Shown piece by piece: positions 1 through 10,150 of a DNA stretch of 64,000 nt. The notes beneath the pieces are model-generated. The model had not been told where the DNA came from. It saw nothing but the letters and a program-made list of their open reading frames with translations, and did not search any database. The stretch is taken from assembly GCA_963277665.1 (NCBI GenBank), contig OY728130.1:1360082393-1360146392 (forward strand), given 5' to 3'. Source of the DNA: Viscum album (taxonomy: Eukaryota > Streptophyta > Magnoliopsida > Santalales > Viscaceae). Both the position numbers and the translations under genes were made by a program. Every line of letters begins with the position of its first letter. Positions within the stretch are counted from its first letter, which is position 1.

Positions 1-532
1 GGAGCAAATCTCGGCCGCACGATTGATCGCGCGCCAGATCTCCGTCGCTCATCGCATCCCGCGCGAGATCTCCAGATCGCGGCCGTCCGATGTATTTCAA
101 ATGCCGCATCCAACGGCCCACCGTTCATCCTCTTCCTCAAGCCATGGCGAAGCCTCCCTGCGAGCCTCCGTCGAACCAGGAGCAACCCGAGCACTGAAGT
201 CGAGCTCCCGGCTGTCTCTCTCGAAGCCGAAGGCACCCTCGTGCTCGTCTGGCCATAACTAACAGTACCATGCACAAAAAGAGTCGTGCATGCATTCAAT
301 GAGAGAATTCGGTCGAGGCCAAAGCAACCGAAGGTGCGAGGCCATGATTGATTGATGATTTGCATGGATAAAGGCCATGCATGTGTTTTCATGCACAAGA
401 ACGTGAAGAAAGGGCATAAATGGAACCCGCGTGAATAGAGAGAAGAAAACAAGATTTAAGGAAATCTTGAAATCCCGAAATCTTCGGGAGATTAAAAGAT
501 ATCCCACGTGGAAGTCTTGAGGATTCTCTGCC

Positions 533-540
533 TATAAAAG
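533..540 (+). promoter_or_regulatory. TATA box of R1 5' LTR
   Basis: TATAAAAG lies in CCTATAAAAGGAGAG and is conserved in the 3' LTR at 6315-6322. By analogy with plant LTRs it should mark the U3/R junction, with transcription starting about 30 bp downstream, near 570. This is inferred from the motif alone. Confidence 0.6.
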
Positions 541-639
541 GAGAGCCCATGCTCTCGGTATTGCTTGCTGATGGGCTGATCCTTTGTTGAAAATCCGGAG
601 TCCCGTGAGAGCACCTTTGCCTCGCGAAGAAGACCTTGA

Positions 640-885
640 GCGCACCACTTGCGCGGCAGCAGCCCGAAGCCATTCTTGGCTTCGTGTGTTCCTTTTGCGC
701 ACCTCTTGCGCGAAAGAAGAATTGAGAGGTCCCCTGCGCGCCTTCCCTTTGCGCGACAGGAAGACCCGAGGCAGCCGCAAGCACCTTGCGCGCCCTCGTG
801 GTTGGTTGAGTCTTGCGCGGCCCTTGCGGCTTAGCACCTTGCGCGGCCCTTGCATCCTTTCACCCCTTGCGCGCCTTCACTAAGG
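640..885 (+). repeat. TTGCGCG-rich interspersed short repeats in R1 LTR
   Basis: The word TTGCGCG or TGCGCG occurs roughly nine times in about 245 bp, often as CACCTTGCGCGCCC or CTTGCGCGGCCC. The same array is in the 3' LTR at about 6422-6665. It lies just downstream of the TATA box, so it would be transcribed as the start of the RNA leader. It is one of the few CpG-rich parts of the window. Confidence 0.6.
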
Positions 886-944
886 CAGGGGATCGTATTG
901 AGAAGACCACACCTACGGGTTGTGTACAAGAAGGAGTGGAAGGC

Positions 945-1345
945 CACCACATTTGTGTGTGTGCAAAACAAGAGGAAGGCCGAGGCCTTAGTGCCTTTGT
1001 GTGCCAAGAGAAGTGGAAGACCACCTACGGACAGTGGGTGTGTGCCAAGTGGAGAAGAGGACCCGAGGCATTCATGCCTTGTATGTGCATCAAGTGAAGA
1101 CACATTTTGTGTGTGCAAAATTGAAGAACAACCTACGGGTTAAGGGTGTGCAACAAGAAGTGGGAGAATTGGCCAAGTCTCAAGTGTGTGCAAAGTGAAA
1201 CAAGTGTGTGCAAAAAGACAAATAGGCCGAACCTTAGTGTGTGCAAAAACATTGTGACACTTTGAAGAAGAACAAGACCCACACTCAAGTAGAACACACA
1301 ATTTAAGTGTGTGAACAATTTAAATATAGTGTGTGAAGATAGTGG
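945..1345 (+). repeat. Diverged TGTGTGCAA repeat tract in R1 LTR
   Basis: About a dozen copies of TGTGTGCAA/TGTGTGCCAAG, each followed by A/G-rich sequence, are spaced 20-60 bp apart. The 3' LTR carries the same tract at about 6727-7125. It resembles a decayed tandem array with a variable unit. No coding role is visible. Confidence 0.5.
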
Positions 1346-1416
1346 AGAAGGTGTGTGCTACAATTGATTACACCCTTTGAGGGTTTATTGCACCAAGAGG
1401 AAGAACAGGAGAGTGG

Positions 1417-1447
1417 ATGCATGCATGCATGCACGTGCACACGTGAA
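1417..1447 (+). promoter_or_regulatory. RY-type CATGCATG run next to CACGTG in R1 LTR
   Basis: Four overlapping TGCA units are followed by GCACGTGCAC and CACGTGAA. CATGCATG (RY) and CACGTG (G-box) are known plant B3 and bZIP target motifs. The same block is at 7197-7228 in the 3' LTR. It lies about 880 bp downstream of the TATA box, so regulatory use is only a possibility, and a simple TGCA repeat would look the same. Confidence 0.25.
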
Positions 1448-2315
1448 CAGAGCCAAATCAGCGGTGTGCATTTCAGTTGTCCAAGACTTGAAGATCTTGA
1501 AGAATTGAGAAGGCCATGCAGTCAGTGCATGAGGAAGAGGAGATGTCATGCACTTAGTGCATGAAGATGATTTGAGTTGAGACTGAGCCAGACTGAAGTG
1601 AAAGATATTGTTTGTCTGAGTTTGCAGTAGATTGAGAAGAGCCTGATCAACAGAAGTGATCAGAAGTTGCTGAGCAAGACCAACAGACCTTATCAGAGGC
1701 TGTTGAAGATTCTTGAAGAAAGAGGCCAGGTCATCCTGAGAAGAAGGAGATAAATCCTGAGCAAGACGAGAAGACCTGTTCACCACAAGTGAGCAGAGGT
1801 ACTGAGCAAGGCCAGCAGCCTTTATCCCAGGCTGCTGAAGATACTTGAAGAGCTAAAGTGAAGAAGAGCTACTCGTGTGACTCGAGGAGCCAAGAGAAGA
1901 CCCTGTGGGACTCAGGGAGAAGAAGTCTTCAGTGGGATTCTGGAGCAGGCCAGTGGGACTCTGGTAACACTGTGTGAAGCAGTATAAAGACCCTCCTGTG
2001 GGACTCAGGAGAGATACGGTGGGAAGCTGTATCGACCATTGTAATACTAACCGATTATAATAGGAGAATCCATGCTGGGAGAGCATGGCAAGGATGTAGG
2101 CCTTTGGTGCCGAACCTTGTAAATCCTTGTGTCCAGTGCCTTTACATTTACTGCATCATTCGTGGAAAGGTGAGAGATACAAGAAGAGTGGATCGAGGCT
2201 TTAACCATCCATAGAGGTTTAATTGATAAGGAATCAATTAGTAAAAAGATTTTAAGGGATCACTGATTCACCCCCTCCCCCTCTCAGTGATTCACACTGA
2301 TCTGGGCACTTCAAT

Positions 2316-2326
2316 TGGTATCAGAG
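2316..2326 (+). other. R1 primer-binding site (tRNA-Met type)
   Basis: TGGTATCAGAG begins two bases (AT) after the end of the 5' LTR. It matches the plant initiator tRNA-Met 3' end used by most plant Copia and many gypsy elements. The site is intact, so reverse transcription could still be primed. Confidence 0.9.
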
Positions 2327-2360
2327 GGAGGTTGCCTCTAAAAGATCCAAGGGAGTCTTT

Positions 2361-2675
2361 ATGAAGTGCAGATTTGAGGAAATGAGCGACCAGCCTCAAA
2401 TGGAGATATCTGCCAAGACTCAAAAAAATAGAAAGAAGAAATAGGCCAAGAAGATGAAGAAATCATGTTCTAGCTGTGATGAAGTTGAAACAATGAATGA
2501 TCTTCAGAGTGCACTCAAATATCTTCAGAAGACAGTTCCCATGGAAGTGGCAAAGTGTATAGCTACAGGCATCCATGATCTTCATGAAGAAAAATCACAG
2601 TTAGAAGAAGAAGCCAATGCAATGGAAGATCAATTGGCAAAAAGGGTTGGCATATCCAACACTCTAGAAAGCTAG
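2361..2675 (+). pseudogene. R1 gag-like protein, N-terminal part (broken)
   Basis: A frame opens with ATG at 2361, 35 bp after the primer-binding site. It runs 27 codons of Lys/Gln-rich sequence to an in-frame TAG at 2442-2444, then continues in the same frame from an ATG at 2454 for 73 codons to a stop at 2673-2675. The second stretch is highly charged with a heptad-like Leu/Met pattern (residues about 40-65), suggesting a coiled coil. The next segment continues in another reading frame. Position and composition suggest the start of gag. I see no conserved capsid fold. Two stops and a frame change mean this copy could not make the full protein. Confidence 0.6.
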
Positions 2676-3676
2676 TGAAAGCCAAAGATGAAACAATTTC
2701 CCTTTGCAATGAAATGTATGAAGACACTGCTGAAGAATTGCAAAGAAGCCTTTCTGAGAAAGAATTCTTTATGATATTGGTCAAAGATGTTTTCCATGCA
2801 CTGGAAAAGAGGCATAGAGTTTCAATGGTTGTCAAAGATGCTCAACTTGAAGACAAAGAAAAAAGGGTGAAGGAGCTTGACAATTCATTGCTTGAATTGA
2901 AGACAGTGCATGATGACCAGATGAATCAGCTGAAAGAAAGTTGGGAAGGAAAGCTAAGAGCTGTTGAGGATGAGAAGAACTCCCTTAACATGAAGTTCTT
3001 AGAACTGGAGGTGATATTGAAACATCTGCAATCACCTAAAGCTGAATCCTCCCAGTTAGCTGGAAGAAGACATGTTGCTACTCAAGTATGCTTTGAGCAG
3101 GATGATTCTAAGAGAAAGACATCCTCTAATAAAAGTGCAACATCTTCTAGAAAGAAGGTACCATCCATACCATCTTGTACTGATGCTTCTAATTTTGTTT
3201 CCACAATAAGTGCAGGATGGAAGAATAATTCCAAACAAATATGGATGAAGACAGTAAAGAAGCAGAGCTCTCCTGAAACAGCACAACAGGTCAAGAAAAG
3301 TACCCTACAATCAGAAGGACTGAAGAGGTCAAGATTTGTGGGTCAGTGTTGGTTTTGTAACAAGTATGGGCATTGTGCAAAGGATTGTTGGTACAATCCA
3401 CTGAATGCCAAAGCACAGAGGAAGCCCATGCCTAGGGGGAGCAAGCCAGAAGGAAAGAAGCAACATACACAGGTCCAAAAACATCTGTTTACTGCTAACA
3501 GATTTGGACTACTTGACAACATCTGGGTGGTTGCAAAAGTGGTCAACAAAAAGATACATGTCAATCTCCAACTGTATCCAGAGCTCAAAAGAAGAAAAGA
3601 TCACAGAACCTGGCTCAGAGAGAATCCTTGGGAAGCAATCATAAGAAAGTGGAAGAAGCTCCCAAGAAGATGTTGA
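2675..3676 (+). pseudogene. R1 gag-like protein, central part with first zinc knuckle
   Basis: This is an open frame of 333 codons with no convincing ATG of its own: the frame opens at a GTG, consistent with its being the continuation of the segment before it. Residues about 12-118 are rich in Glu/Lys/Leu with heptad spacing, a long predicted coiled coil. Residues about 140-220 are Ser/Lys-rich and basic. A CX2CX4HX4C zinc knuckle follows, with Cys225, Cys228, His233 and Cys238 (bases 3347-3388), as in retrotransposon nucleocapsid proteins that bind RNA. Past base 3550 the composition looks out of frame and the frame stops at 3676, while gag-like sequence goes on in the next frame. It is judged gag-derived by knuckle, basic charge and location. 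Confidence 0.7.
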
Positions 3677-4182
3677 AAAAGGAAGAGAAGTCCTTGGAGT
3701 CTAAATCCAAGAAGGGTGAGTCATCTAGAAGGACCCCCAAGAAAACATGCTTCTACTGTGGAAAGAAAGGACACATCATGGACCTTTGTAAAGAAGCCAT
3801 GAAACTAAATAGAAGCAGACTGAACTCCAAAAGACAATCAATCCAGAAGAAGAAGGGATTGATTGAAAATAAGTTGCCTACGAGAGGTAGCTTAGCAGCA
3901 TCCAAAGAACCATGTGAAACTTCCAGAACTGGGGCCACTCTTCCAAATGATTTACTTGTCATATGGCCACATCAGTTGCAACTTGCCAGAGAACTACAAA
4001 GAGTTGAAGATGAAGCTCTGGCAATTGCTAAAGCAAAAGGGAAGAAGAAGGTTTCACATGAAGATGTTTTGAGAACCACACCAGCACAATCATCAATGAA
4101 GATCAAATGTGCAAGTGTGAAGAATGGTGAAAATGGGACATCTCGGTTGAGAGAATCTTCTCAACCTTGTTGTTCACATTGA
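3556..4182 (+). pseudogene. R1 gag-like protein, C-terminal part with second zinc knuckle
   Basis: The frame is open from about 3556 (first ATG 3628) to a TGA at 4180-4182. Very Lys/Ser-rich sequence leads into a second CX2CX4HX4C knuckle: counted from the ATG at 3628, Cys41, Cys44, His49 and Cys54 (bases 3748-3789). The remaining 130 residues include Lys/Arg-rich and Glu-rich stretches and no recognisable protease motif (no DSG/DTG triad). A single frameshift near 3550 separates it from the preceding segment. Plant Copia gag normally carries one knuckle immediately followed by protease. Here two knuckles are about 130 codons apart and protease is missing. Confidence 0.65.
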
Positions 4183-4752
4183 TGAACCAAGGAGGTTCCA
4201 TCTTATTCCCTAATCACTTGCATTTACATGTGCTAACATTACAGTGAATTGAAGATGATGATCATTCTCAACTGGAGGATGGTTTGGAAAGAATGGAGTG
4301 CACCCCTTGATGGGGAGCCAATCTGAAGAAGATGGGATTCTTAGATTAATACCATCTTGAATAAAAGTGAAGTATGTGCAGGATTCAGCAATTCATTGAA
4401 TATCTGAAAAAAAAATTCAAACCCCTAAGCATGATCTCACATGTATAGTGAAATGTGGACAGCATTGAAAAATCTTGGTTATATCACTCTTGTTTTCTAC
4501 ACCGGGTTAGCCCAAGTAGACTTAGAGTTGATCAACTAAAGGTTCTTTGCTAAAGAAGAACATGTGACATCATCCCTCTCCTAGTATTTTTCAAGAAGAT
4601 TCTATTCGAAGGGAGGAAGAGATATTGTGAAAGAAAACCACACCACACCTTTGCATTTGATTGCCAATAAGGGGGAGAAAATATTGGCACACATATTGAC
4701 CCATTCATATGTGCTGAAGTGGTGTATTAACAACAAATACAAAGGGGGAGAT
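4183..4752 (+). other. R1 non-coding 3' interior with two polypurine tracts
   Basis: No gag or pol homology is visible after the stop at 4182. A purine run AATAAGGGGGAGAAA (4666-4680) resembles an upstream or central polypurine tract. A second, AAAGGGGGAGAT (4741-4752), abuts the 3' LTR and should be the plus-strand primer. Such duplicated tracts occur in some plant Copia lineages. Confidence 0.7.
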
Positions 4753-7700
4753 TGAAGTGCACTGTGTTGCATTTGTTGTCAATGAGGCATGAAGTTGTCT
4801 TGGAATGAATGGATGTCAAGGAGTCAAGATGTGAATGTCAAAGGATGTGATGGTGATGGTGGTGAAGGAGAATGGCCATGGTACTAAGATGCATGTCACT
4901 TAAGAGATTCACTAAGTGGTATTGGAAATTGTGGTTGAACCATTCTCCATGAAAATCTGACGATTGCTGAGCTGCTCTTTAAGTTCATAGAACTTGTATC
5001 CTGATGATACAAAGTCACAACATTGATTGAAGACCATGCATTGTCTTCACAATGCATGAGGAGTTGAAAGGAGTTCCATCCACAACTACTAAGTGGATGA
5101 TGTTCATTAATGAAGTCCATGCACTATCACTTAGTGCATGTGAACATGAAGATGATCCAATTGATCTCTGATTAGATCAATAAAGAACATTGAAGATTAT
5201 AAGTGATTCAGGAGTTCGATTGATGAAGATGAACCTTTTGAATTCCATATCCTAAGTGAAGATCATGTGAGGAGAAGAAATGGAGGAATTCTTAAGAAGA
5301 AGAAGAAGAAAGGAAGAAGGCTTGAAGTGGCTTGGCATTTGGTACTTGATATGGCTTGATTTCATGGAGGACTTTGTTTTTTTTACAAAGTCTTATTCAA
5401 GACTTAGCCAAAAAAATTGGCCAGCCCGTGGACACCTTGAGGGTTCAACCCCAAGGCACATGTGGGCCTAAGGCGCCACGCCCAAGGGGGAACCCGTGGG
5501 GCGAGCCCAGGGCGGCAGGACGCACCCAAGACACCGCAGAGGCGCTGGGGCACGCTCGGAGGAGCGCATAGTGGGCGCATAGCGCGCCCGTGTGTGCATA
5601 TTGGGCGCCAGTGGCGCGCCCGAGTGGCAGAGGTGGGCGCAAGAGCGCGCCCGCTAAGAGAACTCGGTGCGGGGAGGCACCGAGAATGGAGAAGTGCAAC
5701 TGAGCGTTGGATGGCAGCGGCATATTAATAAACCGCGGAAAATCCGCGGAAGGTTTCGATGTGGGACGCGGAAAAATTCCCGGGAGCAAATCTCGGCCGC
5801 ACGATTGATCGCGCGCCAGATCTCCGCCGCTCATCGCATCCCGCGCGAGATCTCCAGATCTCGGCCGTCCGATGTATTTCAAATGCCGCATCCAACGGCC
5901 CACCGTTCATCCACTTCCTCGAGCCATGGCGAAGCCTCCCCGCGAGCCTCCGTCGAACCAGGAGCAACCCAAGCACTGAAGTCGAGCTCCCAGCTGTCTC
6001 TCTCGAAGCCGAAGGCACCCTCGTGCTCGTCTGGCCATAACTAACAGTACCATGCACAAAAAGAGTCGTGCATGCATTCAATGAGAGAATCCGGTCGAGG
6101 GCGAAGCAACCGAAGGTGCGAGGCCATGATTTATTGATTCTTTGCATGGATAAAGGCCATGCATGTGTTTTCATGCACAAGAACGTGAAGAAAGGGCATA
6201 AATGGAACCCGCGTGAATAGAGAGAAGAAAACAAGATTTAAGGAAATCTTGAAATCCCGAAATCTCCGGGAGATTAAAAGATATCCCACGCGGAAGTCTT
6301 GAGGATTCTCTGCCTATAAAAGGAGAGCCCATGCTCTCGGTATTGCTTGCTGATGGGCTGATCCTTTGTTGAAAATCCGGAGTCCCGTGAGAGCACCTTT
6401 GCCTCGCAAAGAAGACCTTGAGCGCACCACTTGCGCGGCAGCAGCCCGAAGCCATTCTTGGCTTCGTGTGTTCCTTTTGCGCACCTCTTGCGCAAAAGAA
6501 GAATTGATAGGTCCCCTGCGCGCCTTCCCTTTGCGCGACAGGAAGACCCGAGGCAGCCGCAAGCACCTTGCGCGCCCTCGTGGTTGGTTGAGGCTTGCGC
6601 GGCCCTTGCGGCTTAGCACCTTGCGCGGCCCTTGCATCCTTGCACCCCTTGCGCGCCTTCACTAAGGCAGGGGCTCGTATTGAGAAGACCACACCTACGG
6701 GTTGTGTACAAAAAGGAGTGGAAGACCACCACATTTGTGTGTGTGAAAAACAAGAGGAAGGCTGAGGCCTTAGTGCCTTTGTGTGCCAAGAGAAGTGGAA
6801 GACCACCTACGGACAGTGGGTGTGTGCCAAGTGGAGAAGAGGACCCGAGGCTTTCATGCCTTGTATGTGCATCAAGTGAAGACACATTTTGTGTGTGCAA
6901 AATTGAAGAACAACCTACGGGTTAAGGGTGTGCAACAAGAAGTGGGAGAATTGGCCAAGTCTCAAGTGTGTGAAAAGTGAAACAAGTGTGTTCAAAAAGA
7001 CAAATAGGCCGAACCTTAGTGTGTGCAAAAACATTGTGCACACTTTGAAGAAGAACAAGACCCACACTCAAGTAGAACACACAATTTATGTGTGTGAACA
7101 ATTTAAATATAGTGTGTGAAGATTGTGGAGAAGGTGTGTGCTACAATTGATTACACCCTTTGAGGGTTTATTGCACCAAGAGGAGGAACAGGAGAGTGCA
7201 TGCATGCATGCATGCACGTGCACACGTGAAGAGAGCCAAATCAGTGGTGTGCATTTGAGTTGTCCAAGACTTGAAGATCTTGAAGAATTGAGAAGGCCAT
7301 GCAGTCAGTGCATGAGGAAGAGGAGATGCCATGCACTTAGTGCATGAAGATGATTTGAGTTGAGACTGAGCCAGACTGAAGTGAAAGATATTGTTTGTCT
7401 GAGTTTGCAGTAGATTGAGAAGAGCCTGATCAACAGAAGTGATCAGAAGTTGTTGAGAAAGACCAACAGACCTTATTAGAGGCTGTTGAAGATTCTTGAA
7501 GAAAGAGGCCAGTTCATCCTGAGAAGAAGGAGATAAATCCTGAGCAAGACGAGAAGACCTGTTCACCACAAGTGAGCAGAGGTACTAAGCAAGGCCAGCA
7601 GCCTTTATCCGAGGCTGCTGAAGATACTTGAAGAGCTAAAGTGATGAAGAGCTACTCGTGTGACTCGAGGAGCCAAGAGAAGACCCTGTGGGACTCAGGG

Positions 7701-8096
7701 AGAAGAAGTCTTCAGTGGGATTCTGGAGCAGGCCAGTGGGACTCTGGTAACACTGTGTGAAGCAGTATAAAGACTCTCTTGTGGGACTCAGGAGAGATAC
7801 GGTGGGAAGCTGTATCGACCATTGTAATACTAACCGATTATAATGGGAGAATCCATGCTGGGAGAGCATGGCAAGGATGTAGGCCTTTGGTGCCGAACCT
7901 TGTAAATCCTTGTGTCCAGTGCCTTTACATTTACTGCATCATTCGTGGAAAGGTGAGAGATACAAGAAGAGTGGATCGAGGCTTTAACCAGCCATAGAGG
8001 TTTAATTGATAAGGAATCAATTAGTAAAAAGATTTTAAGGGATCACTGATTCACCCCCTCCCCCTCTCAGTGATTCACACTGATCTGGGCACTTCA
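4753..8096 (+). repeat. R1 3' LTR, complete (3,344 bp)
   Basis: It starts TGAAGTGC right after the polypurine tract and ends GCACTTCA at 8096. Bases 4753-5782 have no partner in the window because the 5' copy is cut. In that part, 5440-5720 is very G+C-rich with repeated GGGCGC words. TATA box at 6315-6322. LTRs over 3 kb are long for Copia elements. Confidence 0.95.
6315..6322 (+). promoter_or_regulatory. TATA box of R1 3' LTR
   Basis: TATAAAAG, identical to the copy at 533-540 and in the same context. If active, transcription would read out rightward across A. Confidence 0.55.
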
Positions 8097-8294
8097 CATC
8101 CATTTACAAAAACCAAAAGGGTTAGTGTGAGTATATCAACAAAACCATCATGTAATAATGAGGATGATAAACACCAAGATATACTTACTCATTCACTTTA
8201 TCTAAAACTAGGACTCTTTCTGAAATCCTAACCATTATGGTATTGTCACTTATGCTTAAAGAATACCCTAACCTCTAAAGTTAACTAAACCGAC

Positions 8295-8305
8295 CTCTGA
8301 TACCA
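8295..8305 (-). other. A primer-binding site
   Basis: The + strand reads CTCTGATACCA, the exact complement of TGGTATCAGAG. It is two bases inside the LTR edge. It is the best preserved gypsy primer site in the window. Confidence 0.88.
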
Positions 8306-9539
8306 GCTATAAGGCCCCAACCTTAAACCTTACTTAATCTTGAGTTATTTCAAGATTACACATTGAGGATCTTTTTAGGTTTAGTGTTTTAGAGAATTAG
8401 ATCATGAAACTTTCATTACATTCCACATTTAAACAAAGTGGTTACATAAAAGACAGTATTCATTTTTCCCATCAACGGAAACATATTTAAAAAAAACATG
8501 GATTCGTTCTTGACACTTCCTTGACACTATAATCACACCACGTACCTTTCCCTTGACCTATGAAAAACATTTCAAAAACTTGGGATGAGCATATAAAGCT
8601 CAGTAAGGGTTATAAAAAGTATGGAATGGAAACATGAGTACATATATACATAAGAGTGAAAACATACTTTACCCATAAAACATAAGCACTTAAACATAAC
8701 TCATCAAATCATGAATAAATCATAGAAATCATAAGACATAAAAGGTAACTTGAGGCATTCATAACATTCTTACATAGCGAGTAACCTTCTTGGTTACGTT
8801 TGGAATACCCACCACAGTATATTCCCTAAATCTCTTCGGAGAAACCTTAACGTTTCACTCCTTCGCATTACCCAATGCATTGGAGAGATATATCGGGCTC
8901 ACCTGCCCTTAGTTTATCATATAACCACCCATATTCATAACAATTCCCAAGAACCATAACATAATCTTATCACATAAAACATGCATAAAGGAAACAAAAC
9001 ATTTTCACCTTTCAATCACAAGATATCAATACAACACATTGATATAAAAACATTATGAAAACCATTTTCCATACCAAAATATAAGAAAATTAAAACATGG
9101 TATTTATTTTTCTTTTAAAAAGAAGGTATGGCTTGTAGAGGAAGCCGAAACTCAAATAATGGTCACGACGGCGGAGAAGTCGTTGTCGCCGCATACGTAC
9201 GACAAGAAAAACATTCCCTTTTGTCATTTAGTAAAATGCTTCGTATAAAAAAGATTCCTTTTGAATAAGCGTAAAAGTCAAAGGGGTTTATACACCGTAT
9301 AAAATAAATTTGTGTATTAAACAAAATATGCCTCAATGAAAGGAGATTGAGACGAAGTCCCATACAAAGACGGTATCCTTGGATTAAGGATAAATCAGTT
9401 ACATAATTATGTGTGACAAATGAATACACGAAATATAAGTGGGTATTAAGTGTATAACAATCAGAGGATATTCACACATAATCATAGAATGACATATTCA
9501 AGGTGTGCAAGTTTATCCCAAAGAATCAAAATTGAGTTA

Positions 9540-10150
9540 AGAAGTTCCCTTACAAAAATTCGATAGCCTAACGGTGTCACTTCAAAATTTAGAAAAGGAG
9601 TTAATGAGAGATAAAAAGGGTATCTCATCACTTGGTCATAAAATTTAAATCAATAAGGATATATAAGAACATAACCCAACATAATAGTATGTGAATTAAA
9701 ACACATAACAAAATAAGTCTTTTAAAAAGAGGAGGGTGAAAGGTCCCCTTACCGAGTTGGGTAACTTTCGAAACATACACCCCATGGAAGAAGGGTCATA
9801 CCATGAAGATGTAAATACCCATAAATGAAATTATACTACACAAACTGTATAATAATGGGTAGTAAATACACCACTCAAAGTAAATAGTGGCAAACGTAGT
9901 ATAAATGTCACAAGAATAAAAGTGAGATGAAAAATCCCTTCCGAAAACTCGGCTGCCTAACGACGCCACTTAAAACTTCCAAAATAGATTGATGAGAGAA
10001 AATATGGACTCTAATCATATGAACATAAAAATTACAGTAGGATTAATATAAAATAACATCCCAATCATAAGAAAGATGAGCTAAAAAGGAATGACATAAA
10101 AGAGTGTACTTAAAAAGAAAGAGAGAGGTTGGATCCCTTACCTCGGGTCC
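9540..10150 (-). repeat. Two tandem subrepeats inside A LTR
   Basis: A unit of roughly 390 bp begins with TTCGATAGCCTAACGGTGTCAC (about 9557) and again with a diverged copy (about 9946). Each runs through an ATGAGAG block and an A-rich block to a GGTCCCCTTACC or GGATCCCTTACC end. In B the unit occurs three times per LTR. Confidence 0.6.

Larger units (their letters stand above)
1..2313 (+). repeat. R1 5' LTR (partial, left end beyond the window)
   Basis: It matches 5783-8096 over its whole length with few substitutions and small indels. It ends GCACTTCA at 2313, directly before the primer-binding site. It contains a TATA box (533-540), a G+C-rich stretch full of TTGCGCG words (640-885), a stretch full of TGTGTGCAA words (945-1345), and TGGGACTC words (about 1895-2010). 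The many short open frames on both strands recur in the 3' LTR and look like by-products of these repeats, not genes. Confidence 0.92.
1..8096 (+). mobile_element. R1: non-autonomous Copia-type LTR retrotransposon with a gag-only interior, 5' end outside the window
   Basis: Two near-identical direct repeats (1-2313 and 5783-8096) flank a 2,439-bp interior. The complete 3' LTR begins TGAAGTGC and ends GCACTTCA, a perfect 8-bp terminal inverted repeat. A primer-binding site (2316-2326) follows the 5' LTR and a purine tract (4741-4752) precedes the 3' LTR, which sets the + orientation. The interior has gag-like frames but no protease, integrase, reverse transcriptase or RNase H, so the element resembles the TR-GAG class of plant non-autonomous elements. 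From the 3' LTR length, about 1,030 bp of the 5' LTR lies left of the window and the whole element would be about 9.1 kb. In the first 900 aligned LTR bases I count about 21 substitutions, making it the youngest element here. The 3' flank is CATCC (8097-8101), the expected target duplication. Copia assignment rests on the tract and terminus style and is less sure than the LTR structure. Confidence 0.9.

Noticed and set aside
23..1318. Many overlapping 60-130 codon frames on both strands, repeated at 5667-7570
   Set aside because: They lie in the R1 LTRs, are driven by low-complexity G+C-rich and TGTG-rich repeats, overlap on opposite strands and show no conserved domain. They are treated as LTR sequence.
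1385..1786. 133-codon - strand frame, conserved at 7168-7569
   Set aside because: It is conserved only because the two LTRs are near-identical. It has no recognisable motif and differences between copies are not biased to silent positions as far as I can see.
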